This document shows positions 1-8,868 of a DNA stretch of 64,000 bases, in pieces (the stretch's first letter is position 1; the number at the start of each line of letters is the position of its first letter). Source of the DNA: Tenacibaculum lutimaris (GTDB lineage: Bacteria; Bacteroidota; Bacteroidia; Flavobacteriales; Flavobacteriaceae); the NCBI RefSeq assembly GCF_003610735.1, contig NZ_RAQM01000011.1, positions 95,512 through 159,511 of the forward strand. Reading direction: 5' to 3'. The position numbers and the translations under genes were made by a program. The notes under the pieces are model-generated. The model was not told the DNA's origin. It searched no databases and was given only the letters and a program-made list of their open reading frames with translations.

Positions 1-217
1 GTTGTACTTGTAAACTATCATCCAACTCTACCAATCCATTATACAATTGATTTACAGCCCAAATATTTCGTTGGTCTTTTGCAAAAGCAGGATCTAATGA
101 AGTAATATTTGAATGCTCGTTATAGCGAAAAACTTGTTTATCAGTAAAATTACTTTTTTCTTTTTTACAAGAAGTTATAACTAATAAAGCTATAAGAACT
201 AATAAAAAATTATGTAT
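1..217 (-). CDS. Oligopeptide ABC transporter substrate-binding lipoprotein, N-terminal fragment
   Basis: The 5' end of a gene running off the left edge of the window. The reverse-strand reading gives a short hydrophobic signal ending in a lipobox-like ALLVITSC followed by KKEK, then a stretch containing NITSLDPAFAKDQ and NIWAVNQLYNGLV. That pattern is typical of the start of family 5 extracellular solute-binding proteins (DppA/OppA type), which are lipid-anchored and deliver peptides to an ABC permease. No ATG, GTG or TTG exists between the in-frame stop just upstream and the signal peptide. The best start is ATA at 217-215, overlapping the last codons of the upstream DUF4442 gene. Function is confident; the start codon is odd. 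Confidence 0.75.
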   Translation of the reverse strand, partial: MHNFLLVLIALLVITSCKKEKSNFTDKQVFRYNEHSNITSLDPAFAKDQRNIWAVNQLYNGLVELDDSLQVQ

Positions 218-722
218 TCTTTCGTCTATTTTTATAGTACGTTTTATCTGCAATGTATATGGTTTTATCAATTTTTGTAAAAACTGTAGATTTATCTTTA
301 CTTACTATTTCTAGCTCTTTAATCAAATCTATTTTTTTCTCTACTTCTACTCTCTTCTTTATTTCTTCAATTTCATCAGTAGAAAAAATAAAATCTATAA
401 AGCCATCTTCATAAACAGGTTTTATAAACTTAATAGATGAGCTTTTATCCCAAACAACATAATCATTTCCTAAAATATTAATTAATTGAATCATATAAAT
501 TGGATCTGTTGCTGAAAATAAACTTCCACCAAATATAGATCCAACATAATTCTTGTTTTTATAACTAACAGGAATTTTCACTTTCACATTCAATAAGTCA
601 TCAGATACATATATTATTTTTCCTGTAGACCTTTTGTACATTGGAGATAAGTTAAACCCATACTTAAATATGGTACTTTTCTTAAAAAACTTACTTAAAA
701 ATTTATTTAGTGCTGCGTACAT
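210..722 (-). CDS. DUF4442 hotdog-fold thioesterase-like protein
   Basis: A 170-residue protein whose central part (YVGSIFGGSLFSATDPIYM, then VVWDKSSSIKF) matches the DUF4442 branch of the PaaI/YiiD hotdog thioesterase superfamily. These proteins are thought to hydrolyse acyl-CoA or bind acyl groups in the cytoplasm, but the substrate here is unknown. The gene follows the monooxygenase-like gene by 19 bp on the same strand and its end overlaps the start of the peptide-binding lipoprotein by 8 bp, so the four genes from 1559 leftwards probably form one operon. The basic C-terminal tail (KNRRKNT) is not a recognised domain. Confidence 0.75.
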   Translation of the reverse strand: MYAALNKFLSKFFKKSTIFKYGFNLSPMYKRSTGKIIYVSDDLLNVKVKIPVSYKNKNYVGSIFGGSLFSATDPIYMIQLINILGNDYVVWDKSSSIKFIKPVYEDGFIDFIFSTDEIEEIKKRVEVEKKIDLIKELEIVSKDKSTVFTKIDKTIYIADKTYYKNRRKNT

Positions 723-741
723 AAATTTACTACCTTATCTA

Positions 742-1062
742 TTAACCTTTATCAAATCCATACTCTCTTTCTACTTTGCTTATTCGAAGTTGATATTTTT
801 TATACCATCTCTCTCTTCCTATATTTCTAGCTTCAGTATGCTCTATGTTATTTTTCCATTTTAAAATAGCATCCAAACTTTCCCAATAAGAAACCGTAAT
901 CCCTACATCACTTCTCGCTGATTCTACTCCTAAGTACCCTTCTTGTTCTTTAGCTAAATTGTCCATTTTCTCAGCCATTTCATAATATCCTTCTGTATCA
1001 TCTGAAAGAGTTGTGCTAAAAATTACTGCGTAATACGGAGGTTTTAAATTATCTACTATCAT
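742..1062 (-). CDS. ABM-superfamily antibiotic biosynthesis monooxygenase-like protein
   Basis: A 106-residue dimeric alpha-beta-barrel type protein. YYAVIFSTTL, then AEKMDNLAKEQEGYLGVES, and SYWESLDAILKWKNN with a following HTEAR are the usual ordered motifs of the ABM superfamily (PF03992 type). Members range from quinol monooxygenases to haem-degrading or purely structural proteins, so the substrate cannot be given. The start codon overlaps the stop of the acetyltransferase gene (ATGA at 1059-1062), indicating translational coupling. Confidence 0.8.
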   Translation of the reverse strand: MIVDNLKPPYYAVIFSTTLSDDTEGYYEMAEKMDNLAKEQEGYLGVESARSDVGITVSYWESLDAILKWKNNIEHTEARNIGRERWYKKYQLRISKVEREYGFDKG

Positions 1063-1559
1063 AAAATTAGTTCATATTTTGTTTCTGGTAAGCCAATATC
1101 GTCACTTATAAATTTCTCTATCGCAACAAAGTTAAATCGTTCTAATATTTTAGCGGAAGCTATATTTTCATCCACCACACACCCAATAAGTTTTTTCATT
1201 CCTACCGATTTACAGTACTGTATCAATCCTTCACAAAGCTCTGTTGCAAAGCCATTACCCCAGTATCGTTCTATAAACCGATATCCTATTTCATCATTTC
1301 CCTCTTCATCTTTTACCAAAGCAACCGTACCTACAAATTCATTGTCTGATTTACGTTCTATGGCATATATCCAAAAATCATTTTCTTTATTGGTGTATCG
1401 TGCTATCAGCTGTTTTAAATCCTCTTTACTTTCTTCTAAATTTTTAGGTTCCCCTGTTGCATATTGCAATACTTTAGGGTTACTTTCTAACTCATAAAAA
1501 GGTTCTATATCAACAACTTGAAGCTTTCGAATAAGTAATCTTTTCGTTTCAAAAATCAT
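1059..1559 (-). CDS. GNAT family N-acetyltransferase (RimJ/RimL type)
   Basis: A 166-residue acetyltransferase starting MIFETKRLLIRKL, the standard RimJ/RimL-like opening. It carries the acetyl-CoA loop region IGYRFIERYWGNGFATE and the motif B region ASAKILERFNF. It would transfer acetyl from acetyl-CoA to an amine, perhaps a protein N-terminus or a small molecule; the substrate cannot be read from sequence. It is the first gene of the short leftward operon (acetyltransferase, ABM protein, DUF4442 protein, peptide-binding lipoprotein) and is divergent from mtaB. Confidence 0.85.
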   Translation of the reverse strand: MIFETKRLLIRKLQVVDIEPFYELESNPKVLQYATGEPKNLEESKEDLKQLIARYTNKENDFWIYAIERKSDNEFVGTVALVKDEEGNDEIGYRFIERYWGNGFATELCEGLIQYCKSVGMKKLIGCVVDENIASAKILERFNFVAIEKFISDDIGLPETKYELIL

Positions 1560-1570
1560 GAATATTATCG

Positions 1571-1578
1571 TACTTTTG
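1571..1578 (+). promoter_or_regulatory. Putative -7 box upstream of mtaB
   Basis: TACTTTTG fits the Bacteroidota -7 consensus TAnnTTTG. A TTTC 20 bp upstream is only a weak -33 match. The box lies about 110 bp before mtaB in the gap between the divergent acetyltransferase gene and mtaB. A short inverted pair (CTGCTT/AAGCAG) follows it. Confidence 0.35.
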
Positions 1579-1686
1579 CAAACCCAAAACTGCTTTAAGC
1601 AGTAGTAGATTAAATAAACTATACGAACTTCTAAAAAATTAAAGACTTGTACAAGGCTTTTGTTTTTTATTTAGGACAGAGAAAAG

Positions 1687-3021
1687 ATGAATGTAGATAA
1701 GAAAGTAGCTTTTTACACCTTAGGATGTAAATTAAATTTTTCGGAAACTTCAACCATTGCTAGAAACTTTGTAAATGAAGGGTTTGAGCGTGTTGAGTTT
1801 GAAGAAAAAGCAGATATATATGTAATTAACACCTGTTCGGTAACAGACAATGCTGATAAACGTTTTAAAAGTATTGTAAAGTCTGCCTTAAAGAAAAATG
1901 AAGAGGCTTTTGTTATTGGTGTAGGATGTTATGCGCAATTAAAACCTGAAGAATTAGCTGCTGTTGATGGTGTAGACTTAGTATTGGGTGCTACTGAAAA
2001 GTTTAATGTAACTAGCTATATTAACGACTTAACCAAAAATGATATTGGGGAAGTACATTCTTGTGAGATTGAAGATGCTGATTTTTATGTAGGTTCATAT
2101 TCTATTGGAGATCGTACTCGTGCTTTCTTAAAAGTACAAGATGGATGTGATTATAAGTGTACTTATTGTACCATTCCGTTAGCACGTGGAATTTCACGTA
2201 GTGATACGTTAGAAAACGTATTGAAAAATGCTAAAGAAATTTCTGAGAAAGGTATTAAAGAAATCGTTTTAACAGGAGTAAATATTGGTGACTATGGAAA
2301 AGGAGAATTCGGTAATAAAAAACACGAACATACATTTTTAGAGTTAGTACAAGCTCTTGATAAAGTGGATGGGATTAATCGTTTACGAATCTCTTCAATT
2401 GAGCCTAATTTATTAAAAGATGAAACGATTGATTTTGTTTCAAACTCAAACATATTTGTTCCACATTTTCATATTCCATTACAGTCAGGTAGCGACACGC
2501 TTTTAAAGAAAATGAAACGTCGTTATTTACGTAAAGTTTATACCGATCGAGCAGCAAAAATTAAAGAGGTTATGCCTAATGCTTGTATTGGTGTAGATGT
2601 TATTGTTGGTTTCCCCGGTGAAACAGATGAATTATTTTTAGAAACCTACAACTATTTAGCAGACTTAGATATTTCTTACTTACACGTTTTCACTTATTCT
2701 GAAAGACCAAATACAGAAGCTGTAGAAATGGACGGTGCTGTTCCTAAAAAAACACGTGCAAAACGCAGCAAAATGCTACGCGGATTATCTGTTAAAAAAC
2801 GTAGAGCTTTTTATGAAAGTCAGTTAGGTAACACCTTAACAGTTTTATTTGAAAGTGAAAATAAAGAGGGATATATCCACGGTTTTACAGAAAACTATGT
2901 AAAAGTTAAGACTCCTTGGAACCCTGATTTAGTAAATACATTACATACAATTACTTTAACAAAAATAGATGAAGACGGTTTAGTTCGTTTTGATTTTGTG
3001 GATGCTGGAGTTATTGCTTAA
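1687..3021 (+). CDS. mtaB: tRNA (N6-threonylcarbamoyladenosine-37 C2)-methylthiotransferase MtaB
   Basis: A 444-residue radical-SAM methylthiotransferase that converts t6A37 to ms2t6A37 in ANN-reading tRNAs. The N-terminal domain supplies three cysteines to one Fe-S cluster (C14 in TLGCKLNF, C50 in INTCSVT, C81 in GVGCYAQ). The radical-SAM cluster motif is C154-x3-C158-x2-C161 (CDYKCTYC). The C-terminal ~60 residues form the TRAM RNA-binding domain. The length is normal for the MtaB/YqeV group rather than MiaB or RimO. The next gene begins 37 bp after the stop. Confidence 0.93.
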   Translation: MNVDKKVAFYTLGCKLNFSETSTIARNFVNEGFERVEFEEKADIYVINTCSVTDNADKRFKSIVKSALKKNEEAFVIGVGCYAQLKPEELAAVDGVDLVLGATEKFNVTSYINDLTKNDIGEVHSCEIEDADFYVGSYSIGDRTRAFLKVQDGCDYKCTYCTIPLARGISRSDTLENVLKNAKEISEKGIKEIVLTGVNIGDYGKGEFGNKKHEHTFLELVQALDKVDGINRLRISSIEPNLLKDETIDFVSNSNIFVPHFHIPLQSGSDTLLKKMKRRYLRKVYTDRAAKIKEVMPNACIGVDVIVGFPGETDELFLETYNYLADLDISYLHVFTYSERPNTEAVEMDGAVPKKTRAKRSKMLRGLSVKKRRAFYESQLGNTLTVLFESENKEGYIHGFTENYVKVKTPWNPDLVNTLHTITLTKIDEDGLVRFDFVDAGVIA

Positions 3022-3058
3022 CTTGTCAACTAGTTCACACAATCAAAAAAACTCATTT

Positions 3059-3805
3059 ATGAAGTACCTATTATACTCTTTTTTAGCCTTAGGAATCTCT
3101 TGTGGTATTCCTAAAAAAAGTTCTGAAACCAAATTAACAGAGCCAATAGAAAAAGAAACAATTATTGAAGAAGAAGTTACAAAACCTATAGCTTCTCAAA
3201 ATGAGTTAATTATTGTTCTTAAAAACGCTAAAAGTATTGATGATGTAAAATCACTTATAAAAAATAGTGGTTTAACTTGGAGTAAAATGGCTTATGAAAC
3301 AGATGCTTCAAAAATAGGTATTGTTGAAGTTCCTGAAGGAAAGCGTGATTTTTGGATTGATAAACTACAGGAAAGCGGAGAGTTTAGATTAGTTGATGCC
3401 AACTCAGAAGAAAAATTAACTAACATTATTTCCGAAGAAAAAAATAACCTTTTAAGAATTATCAAAACTCCTTGTTTTGGTGACTGTCCCGTATATTCTG
3501 TTTCTATTGATAAAGAAGGAAATGTTCTTTACAACGGAATTGAATATGTATTAGTAAAAGGAACACAAAAATTTACACTATCAGAAAAACAACTGCAAGA
3601 GCTAAACAATAAGCTTAACAAAAAGGATTTTGCTAGTTTTAAAGATGTTTATAGCAACCCTAAAATTCCAGATTTATCTAGTACTTATATAGTTCATGAT
3701 GGAAAACAAATCTTAATTCGTTTATGGAAAGATATTCCTGATGAGCTTATTGACGTACACGAATATATTGACGGTATTTTATTAGATAAAAAGTTTTTTG
3801 AATAA
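3059..3805 (+). CDS. DUF6438 domain lipoprotein
   Basis: A 248-residue lipoprotein. I chose the ATG at 3059 rather than an earlier in-frame ATG inside mtaB because it gives a clean signal peptide (MKYLLYSFLALGISC) with the lipid-anchored cysteine at residue 15. Residues ~140-215 carry RIIKTPCFGDCPVYSVSI with the paired cysteines and DKEGNVLYNG, the signature of DUF6438. That is a small domain found in Bacteroidota lipoproteins with no known activity. The stop overlaps the next start (TAATG), so it is translationally coupled to the hydrolase. Confidence 0.8.
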   Translation: MKYLLYSFLALGISCGIPKKSSETKLTEPIEKETIIEEEVTKPIASQNELIIVLKNAKSIDDVKSLIKNSGLTWSKMAYETDASKIGIVEVPEGKRDFWIDKLQESGEFRLVDANSEEKLTNIISEEKNNLLRIIKTPCFGDCPVYSVSIDKEGNVLYNGIEYVLVKGTQKFTLSEKQLQELNNKLNKKDFASFKDVYSNPKIPDLSSTYIVHDGKQILIRLWKDIPDELIDVHEYIDGILLDKKFFE

Positions 3806-4470
3806 TGCCTAAAACTCACTTGTATTTTGTTCCTGGTTTAGCTGCCAATACCAAAATATTTGAGCGTATTTCTTTACCTGAAGAACATTTTGAACTGCAT
3901 TTTTTAGATTGGATGCTACCAACCTCTATTAACGAAAGCATTGAAGAATATGCTCAGCGAATGTGTGCTAAAATTCAACATAAAAACCCTATCTTAGTAG
4001 GAGTTTCTTTTGGTGGAATTATTGTGCAAGAAATGAGTAAAATTATCAATTGTAAAAAGGTAATTATTATCTCTAGCATTAAAAGTAACAAAGAGTTACC
4101 AAGACGACTAAAACTAGCTCAAATAACAAAAGCCTATAAACTTTTCCCTTCAAAAATTATAGCAAACATTGAAAGTTACGAACATTACTTTTTCAATGAT
4201 TATTTAAAAAAACGAGCTGAACTTTATAAAATATATTTATCTATAAGAGATAAAGATTATTTACAATGGGCTATATACAATGTGTTACATTGGCAGCAAA
4301 AAGAACCATTAAAAGATATAATTCATATTCATGGAAAAAAAGATGAAGTTTTCCCTATAAAACATATTAAGAACTCTATTGAAATTGAGAATGGTACGCA
4401 TGTAATGATACTGAATAAAGCAAAAACTATTTCTAAAATCTTAGAAAAGGAATGTTTTTTGATAGATTAA
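3805..4470 (+). CDS. Small alpha/beta hydrolase
   Basis: A 221-residue alpha/beta-hydrolase fold protein without signal peptide. VPGLAANTKIFE resembles the oxyanion-hole loop; the nucleophile elbow is GVSFGG (Ser68). The late HGKKDEVFP and NGTHVMIL supply the likely acid and histidine of the triad. It would act on an ester or amide in the cytoplasm, substrate unknown. It overlaps the DUF6438 gene by one base and precedes a lytic transglycosylase by 37 bp, so it may belong to an envelope-linked operon. Confidence 0.75.
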   Translation: MPKTHLYFVPGLAANTKIFERISLPEEHFELHFLDWMLPTSINESIEEYAQRMCAKIQHKNPILVGVSFGGIIVQEMSKIINCKKVIIISSIKSNKELPRRLKLAQITKAYKLFPSKIIANIESYEHYFFNDYLKKRAELYKIYLSIRDKDYLQWAIYNVLHWQQKEPLKDIIHIHGKKDEVFPIKHIKNSIEIENGTHVMILNKAKTISKILEKECFLID

Positions 4471-4507
4471 ATACCACACCCCAATTTCAACAAAAACTAA
4501 AGAAAAA

Positions 4508-5410
4508 ATGAATAAATCAATCCGCTTTTTATCAATTATAACTATAGTATTCGTAGGAATATTATTTACCAATACTATTAGTAAGTCTAACGAACCAACT
4601 ATTAAAAATGTAGCTGAAACCTATGAAGTTAAAGCTTTAAAGTTACCTGATGATTTAAATTTAGCAGGAGAACGTGTTCCGTTAGAAAAACCAGACATTA
4701 AAGAACGAATGGATCGTGAATTATTAGTAAATACCTATTGGCAGTCTAATGGATTACTACTAATAAAACGCGCCAACAAGTACTTCCCTATTTTAGAACC
4801 ATTATTAAAAAAACATGGGTTACCTGACGATTTTAAATTTTTAGCCTTAGCTGAAAGTGGTTTTATTGATGAAACATCTAATGTAGGAGCTGCAGGTATG
4901 TGGCACTTTATGAAACAAACAGGTAGAGAATATGGATTAGAAATCAACAATAATGTAGACGAGCGTTATCATATTGAAAAATCTACAGAAGTAGCTGCTG
5001 AATATTTAAAAAAATCAAAAGAGCGTTTTGGTTCTTGGACACTAGCTGCTGCAGCTTATAATGCAGGGAATTATGGTGTTTCTAAAAGACTAGAAGCTCA
5101 AGGAGTTACTAGCTATTACGATGCTTTATTACCTGATGAAACTGAACGTTATGTATTCAGAATTTTAGCTTTAAAAGAAATCATCACGAATCCTGAAAAA
5201 TACGGTTTTACATTCGATAAAGGAGATTTATACACTTTACCTGAAACCTACACTGTAAAAGTTGATACTGCTATTACCAATATTGCCTTATTTGCTAAAA
5301 AGTTCGGAACTACCTACAAAGATTTGAAACTACATAATTCTTGGTTACGTGAAAATCACTTAAACAACCGTAGCAGAAAACTATACGAAATTAAAATCCC
5401 TGTTCAGTAA
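4508..5410 (+). CDS. Lytic transglycosylase (MltD-like, SLT domain)
   Basis: A 300-residue peptidoglycan lytic transglycosylase that cleaves MurNAc-GlcNAc bonds with 1,6-anhydro product formation. An N-terminal hydrophobic segment (residues ~7-25) exports it. The SLT catalytic domain spans ~95-215, with Glu116 in LALAESGF and the AAAYNAGNYGV motif that lines the substrate groove. The C-terminal ~55 residues (YTVKVDTAITNIALFAKKFG) resemble one LysM repeat for glycan binding. It is shorter than E. coli MltD. The stop overlaps the next gene by one base. Confidence 0.85.
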   Translation: MNKSIRFLSIITIVFVGILFTNTISKSNEPTIKNVAETYEVKALKLPDDLNLAGERVPLEKPDIKERMDRELLVNTYWQSNGLLLIKRANKYFPILEPLLKKHGLPDDFKFLALAESGFIDETSNVGAAGMWHFMKQTGREYGLEINNNVDERYHIEKSTEVAAEYLKKSKERFGSWTLAAAAYNAGNYGVSKRLEAQGVTSYYDALLPDETERYVFRILALKEIITNPEKYGFTFDKGDLYTLPETYTVKVDTAITNIALFAKKFGTTYKDLKLHNSWLRENHLNNRSRKLYEIKIPVQ

Positions 5411-5616
5411 TGAGTAAAGTAATGCCTTATTTTTATTTTATTTTTGGTTTGGTTATACTATTTGATGGTATTGTTCAATTCTTAGAAAATAAAGAGCTAT
5501 ACAAGTTGCTTTTCTCTTGGAATACAACAGATAAATATTTTTACTTAAGCATAAAAATTATCTTTAGTTTATTCTTCTTTTTTATTGGATATAAAAGATT
5601 TAGGGTAAAATCCTAA
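5410..5616 (+). CDS. Small two-helix membrane protein
   Basis: A 68-residue protein with two hydrophobic segments (residues ~6-25 and ~42-61) and a basic tail (YKRFRVKS). It starts within the stop of the transglycosylase gene (TAATG) and is followed directly by a strong terminator, so it is the last gene of the 3059-5616 operon. I do not recognise a family. Coupling suggests a link with the transglycosylase, but this is only inference. Confidence 0.6.
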   Translation: MSKVMPYFYFIFGLVILFDGIVQFLENKELYKLLFSWNTTDKYFYLSIKIIFSLFFFFIGYKRFRVKS

Positions 5617-5620
5617 ACAA

Positions 5621-5651
5621 AAAAAGCTCATTCAAAAGAATGAGCTTTTTT
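5621..5651. terminator. Bidirectional intrinsic terminator
   Basis: A perfect 9-bp stem AGCTCATTC / GAATGAGCT with an AAAA loop, preceded by an A run and followed by a T run. It can end transcription from the operon on the left and from folE on the right, which converge here. Confidence 0.9.
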
Positions 5652-5671
5652 ATTTATTTAAACTTTATTTT

Positions 5672-6364
5672 CTATTGAAAATCAGTATTTAACTTTATGT
5701 AATCTAAGAATTCACGTTTAGTTTCTTTGTTTTTAAACGCTCCACCAAACTCAGCAGTAACTGTACTACTTTCAATATCTTTAATACCTCTTGAGTTAAC
5801 ACATAAGTGTTTTGCATCTATAACACATGCAACATCTTGGGTTCCTAATGCTTCTTGCATTGCTTGTACTACCTGCATCGTTAAGCGCTCTTGTACTTGT
5901 GGGCGCTTAGCATAATACTCTACAATACGATTCATTTTAGATAAACCGATTACTTTACCATTAGAAATATACGCAACATGCGCTCTACCAATAATTGGTA
6001 ATAAGTGATGCTCACATGTTGAATATACAATAATGTTTTTTTCAACTAACATTTCACCATACTTGTACGTATTGTCAAATGTTGATGCTTCTGGTTTGTT
6101 TTCTGGATTTAACCCCATAAACAACTCATTTACGAAAGCTTTAGCTACTCTTTTAGGAGTACCTTTCATACTATCGTCCGTTAAATCCATTCCTAAAGTT
6201 TCAAGAATTTCTCTAACACTTTCTTGAATTTTTTCAATTTTTTCTTTGTCAGAAATATCGAAAGCATCTGCACGTAAAGGTGTTTTTGCCGATGTACCGA
6301 TGTGGTTCTCTCCTATTTCGTCTATTCTATCGTCATTCATTTTGTTGCTGTTCACTTCAAACAT
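5672..6364 (-). CDS. folE: GTP cyclohydrolase I
   Basis: A 230-residue GTP cyclohydrolase I, which opens the imidazole ring of GTP to give 7,8-dihydroneopterin triphosphate, the first step of tetrahydrofolate synthesis. The zinc site is visible as STCEHHLLP and the later LCVNSRGI; SKMNRIVEYYAKRPQVQERLT is the second family signature. The first ~35 residues are a variable extension; an alternative start eight codons further in is possible. A -7-like TAAATTTG lies upstream on the reverse strand. It is transcribed alone and ends at the shared terminator. Confidence 0.95.
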   Translation of the reverse strand: MFEVNSNKMNDDRIDEIGENHIGTSAKTPLRADAFDISDKEKIEKIQESVREILETLGMDLTDDSMKGTPKRVAKAFVNELFMGLNPENKPEASTFDNTYKYGEMLVEKNIIVYSTCEHHLLPIIGRAHVAYISNGKVIGLSKMNRIVEYYAKRPQVQERLTMQVVQAMQEALGTQDVACVIDAKHLCVNSRGIKDIESSTVTAEFGGAFKNKETKREFLDYIKLNTDFQ

Positions 6365-6412
6365 TTCTATCTAAAAATTAGTAGGGCGCAAATTTACAAC
6401 ATTGTTGGTAAT

Positions 6413-7777
6413 TTACTGCACTTTATTTATCAATTCGTCTAAAGAACAAGTAGTTTGCTCTCCTGCCACCATATCTTTAACAACAAGTGTACCGTTTTCA
6501 ACAGTAGTTACTACAAACTCAATTTCTCTGTTTATAGCGTATTTCCACTGTTTTTTTTGTTGATTATTGCTTGTTGCAACATCAGGATACATCTCTGCCT
6601 TTATGTCATTACTACGTAATGTTTTGATGATTTTAACCTTTTCTAAACTCTCGCTTTCTTCAAAATTTAAAAACAATACTTTAGGCTTTGGTAATTCTAC
6701 TGCTTCAAACAATCCTAACTCTTCCATTACCAAGTAAATTCTATCTAACCCAAAAGATATTCCTACTCCAGAAACATCTTTTAACCCAAAAATACCTGTT
6801 AAGTCGTCATAACGACCACCACCACCAATAGAACCCATTTTTACACCTTCTGGAGCTGCTACTTCATAAATGGCTCCTGTGTAATAGTTTAATCCTCTAG
6901 CTAAGGTTACATCTAATTCTAAGCTTGCTGAATCTAGCCCTAAACTTTCTACATTATTAACTACGGTTCTCAAATCAGCTACTCCTTGTAATCCTTCTTC
7001 CGAACCTTGTAACATAGCCTCTAAAGAAGCTAACTTATCTTGATTACTTCCAGAAAAATTAAATAACGGATCAACTTTTTCTATCGCTTCAGCAGAAATT
7101 CCTTTCTCCAACATCTCCTTAACTACACCGTCTTTTCCTATTTTATCTAACTTATCTAAAGCCACTGTAAAATCAATCAACTTGTCTGATGCTCCAATTA
7201 CCTCAGCAATTCCAGATAAGATTTTTCGGTTGTTGATTTTGATAGTCGTACCTTTTAATCCTAACTTACTAAAAACAGTATCATATAATTGTACAAACTC
7301 AACTTCTTGCCATAATGAAGTACTTCCTACTACATCGGCATCACATTGATAAAACTCACGGAAACGTCCTTTTTGTGGTCTATCTGCTCTCCAAACTGGT
7401 TGGATTTGGTAACGTTTAAATGGAAATGTAATTTCGTTTTGGTGTTGTACTACGTAACGTGCAAACGGAACTGTTAAATCGTAACGCAATGCTTTTTCAG
7501 AAATTTTTGAAGTAACTTTTTGGCTGTCTTTATCTACCAATAAGTTTTCATCTACTTTCTTTAAATAATCACCAGAATTCAAGATTTTAAAAATCAATCT
7601 ATCCCCTTCTTCTCCATATTTTCCCATTAAGGTTTCAGAATTTTCAAAACTTGGTGTTTCAATAGGTTGAAATCCGAAATTTTCAAACGAATGTTTAATT
7701 GTATTGAAAATATAGTTTCTTTTTGCTACTTCTGTTGATGAAAAATCTCTTGTTCCTTTTGGGATTCCTGGTTTCAT
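6413..7777 (-). CDS. hisS: Histidyl-tRNA synthetase
   Basis: A 454-residue class II aminoacyl-tRNA synthetase charging tRNA-His. The start [17 protein letters not shown] is motif-rich as in all HisRS. Motif 2 is in [19 protein letters not shown]. The histidine-specific [14 protein letters not shown] and motif 3 [11 protein letters not shown] follow. The C-terminal anticodon-binding domain occupies the last ~95 residues. It is preceded by an AT-rich stretch with a 13-bp perfect inverted repeat that would lie in its leader. Confidence 0.96.
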   Translation of the reverse strand: MKPGIPKGTRDFSSTEVAKRNYIFNTIKHSFENFGFQPIETPSFENSETLMGKYGEEGDRLIFKILNSGDYLKKVDENLLVDKDSQKVTSKISEKALRYDLTVPFARYVVQHQNEITFPFKRYQIQPVWRADRPQKGRFREFYQCDADVVGSTSLWQEVEFVQLYDTVFSKLGLKGTTIKINNRKILSGIAEVIGASDKLIDFTVALDKLDKIGKDGVVKEMLEKGISAEAIEKVDPLFNFSGSNQDKLASLEAMLQGSEEGLQGVADLRTVVNNVESLGLDSASLELDVTLARGLNYYTGAIYEVAAPEGVKMGSIGGGGRYDDLTGIFGLKDVSGVGISFGLDRIYLVMEELGLFEAVELPKPKVLFLNFEESESLEKVKIIKTLRSNDIKAEMYPDVATSNNQQKKQWKYAINREIEFVVTTVENGTLVVKDMVAGEQTTCSLDELINKVQ

Positions 7778-7787
7778 TTTTTTTGTT

Positions 7788-7837
7788 AATTATGAATTAT
7801 GAATTTTTAACTATGAATTAATTGATAATTCATAATT
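7788..7837. repeat. AT-rich inverted repeat upstream of hisS
   Basis: AATTATGAATTAT (7788-7800) and its exact reverse complement (7825-7837) flank a 24-bp spacer that contains another partial copy. It lies just before the hisS start codon, so an hsS transcript could form a 13-bp hairpin. Such AATTCATAATT tracts are common low-complexity spacers in flavobacteria, so a regulatory role is unproven. Confidence 0.6.
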
Positions 7838-7900
7838 GTCAATTCGTAATTTGATTTGCGTTTTAGCCTGCAAATATCCGAAAAAATATGAAGAAAAATG

Positions 7901-8836
7901 TTATTTAGCTCTCGCTTTATTTTTGCGCTTTAAACGGTAAATCGTGGCGTTTAACTCAAAACCTAAAAGAAGAATAATTGCGTTCAACCACACAAAAAGC
8001 ATTAAAATTAACAGGGTACCAATTGAGCCATATAGCTGATTGTATTGAGCAAACTTTACTACATAAATTCCAAATAAGTAAAAGGTAAACATAGATACTA
8101 CCGTAGTTAAAATAGCACCTGGAGAAAAGAATTTCACATCTTTACCTTGTTTGGTTCCGTACCTAAAGAGTAAAGATACAATGGTAAAAATCATTACTAA
8201 AAACAAGAAACCTCTTCCGTAGTAAAAGAGGTCTAAATCTCCTGTGTTTAACCATCCAATTTTGTGAATTCTTGTTAAGGCTATTTGATAAAAAATAATG
8301 AGTGTTACCGTTACGATTAAGAAAAATGACATTAGCAATGATACTGCTAACGAAATAAAATAGGCTCTTAAAACATTTCTTACTTCGGTTACATGATAAG
8401 AATATTCAAACCCACCAAATATTGCATTTACACCATTTGTCATTAAAAAAATAGAAGCAAAAAAACCAAACGATAACAATCCGCCATATTGATTGTTTAT
8501 AATATCTTTTATAACAAAATCTACCGCCTCAAAGGTTTTTGGTGGTAATGCTTCTTGCATTAATGAAAGTAACCCATCTTGAAATCCATCAATCGGGATG
8601 TAAGGAATCAATGTTAAAATGAATAATAAGAATGGAAAGATTGCCATAAAGAAACTAAAAGCAATACCTCCTGCCCTTGTAGTTAATGCTCCTTTTACAA
8701 TACCTATAACATACATTTCAAGTACATCGTACAAAGACATTCCTTCTAACCCCGGAATTTTAATTTTCTTTCCAAAGGCCACGAGCCAGTTAATTACTGG
8801 AATTTTCTCAAGGTTTTCTTCTATTGGTTTTGTCAT
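7901..8836 (-). CDS. YihY/BrkB family inner-membrane protein
   Basis: A 311-residue integral membrane protein with about six hydrophobic helices. The family features are ALTTRAGGIAFSFFMAIFPF near the start, GVNAIFGGFEYSYHV in the middle and YGSIGTLLILMLFVWLNA near the end. The YihY/BrkB family was once called ribonuclease BN, but the role is unknown; some members affect lipid or polyphosphate export. It is the last gene of a leftward run nadC, M3 peptidase, pentapeptide protein, yihY-like. Confidence 0.88.
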   Translation of the reverse strand: MTKPIEENLEKIPVINWLVAFGKKIKIPGLEGMSLYDVLEMYVIGIVKGALTTRAGGIAFSFFMAIFPFLLFILTLIPYIPIDGFQDGLLSLMQEALPPKTFEAVDFVIKDIINNQYGGLLSFGFFASIFLMTNGVNAIFGGFEYSYHVTEVRNVLRAYFISLAVSLLMSFFLIVTVTLIIFYQIALTRIHKIGWLNTGDLDLFYYGRGFLFLVMIFTIVSLLFRYGTKQGKDVKFFSPGAILTTVVSMFTFYLFGIYVVKFAQYNQLYGSIGTLLILMLFVWLNAIILLLGFELNATIYRLKRKNKARAK

Positions 8837-8868
8837 ATTTAGGTTTAGCTATTTTTTTTCTTACTTCC

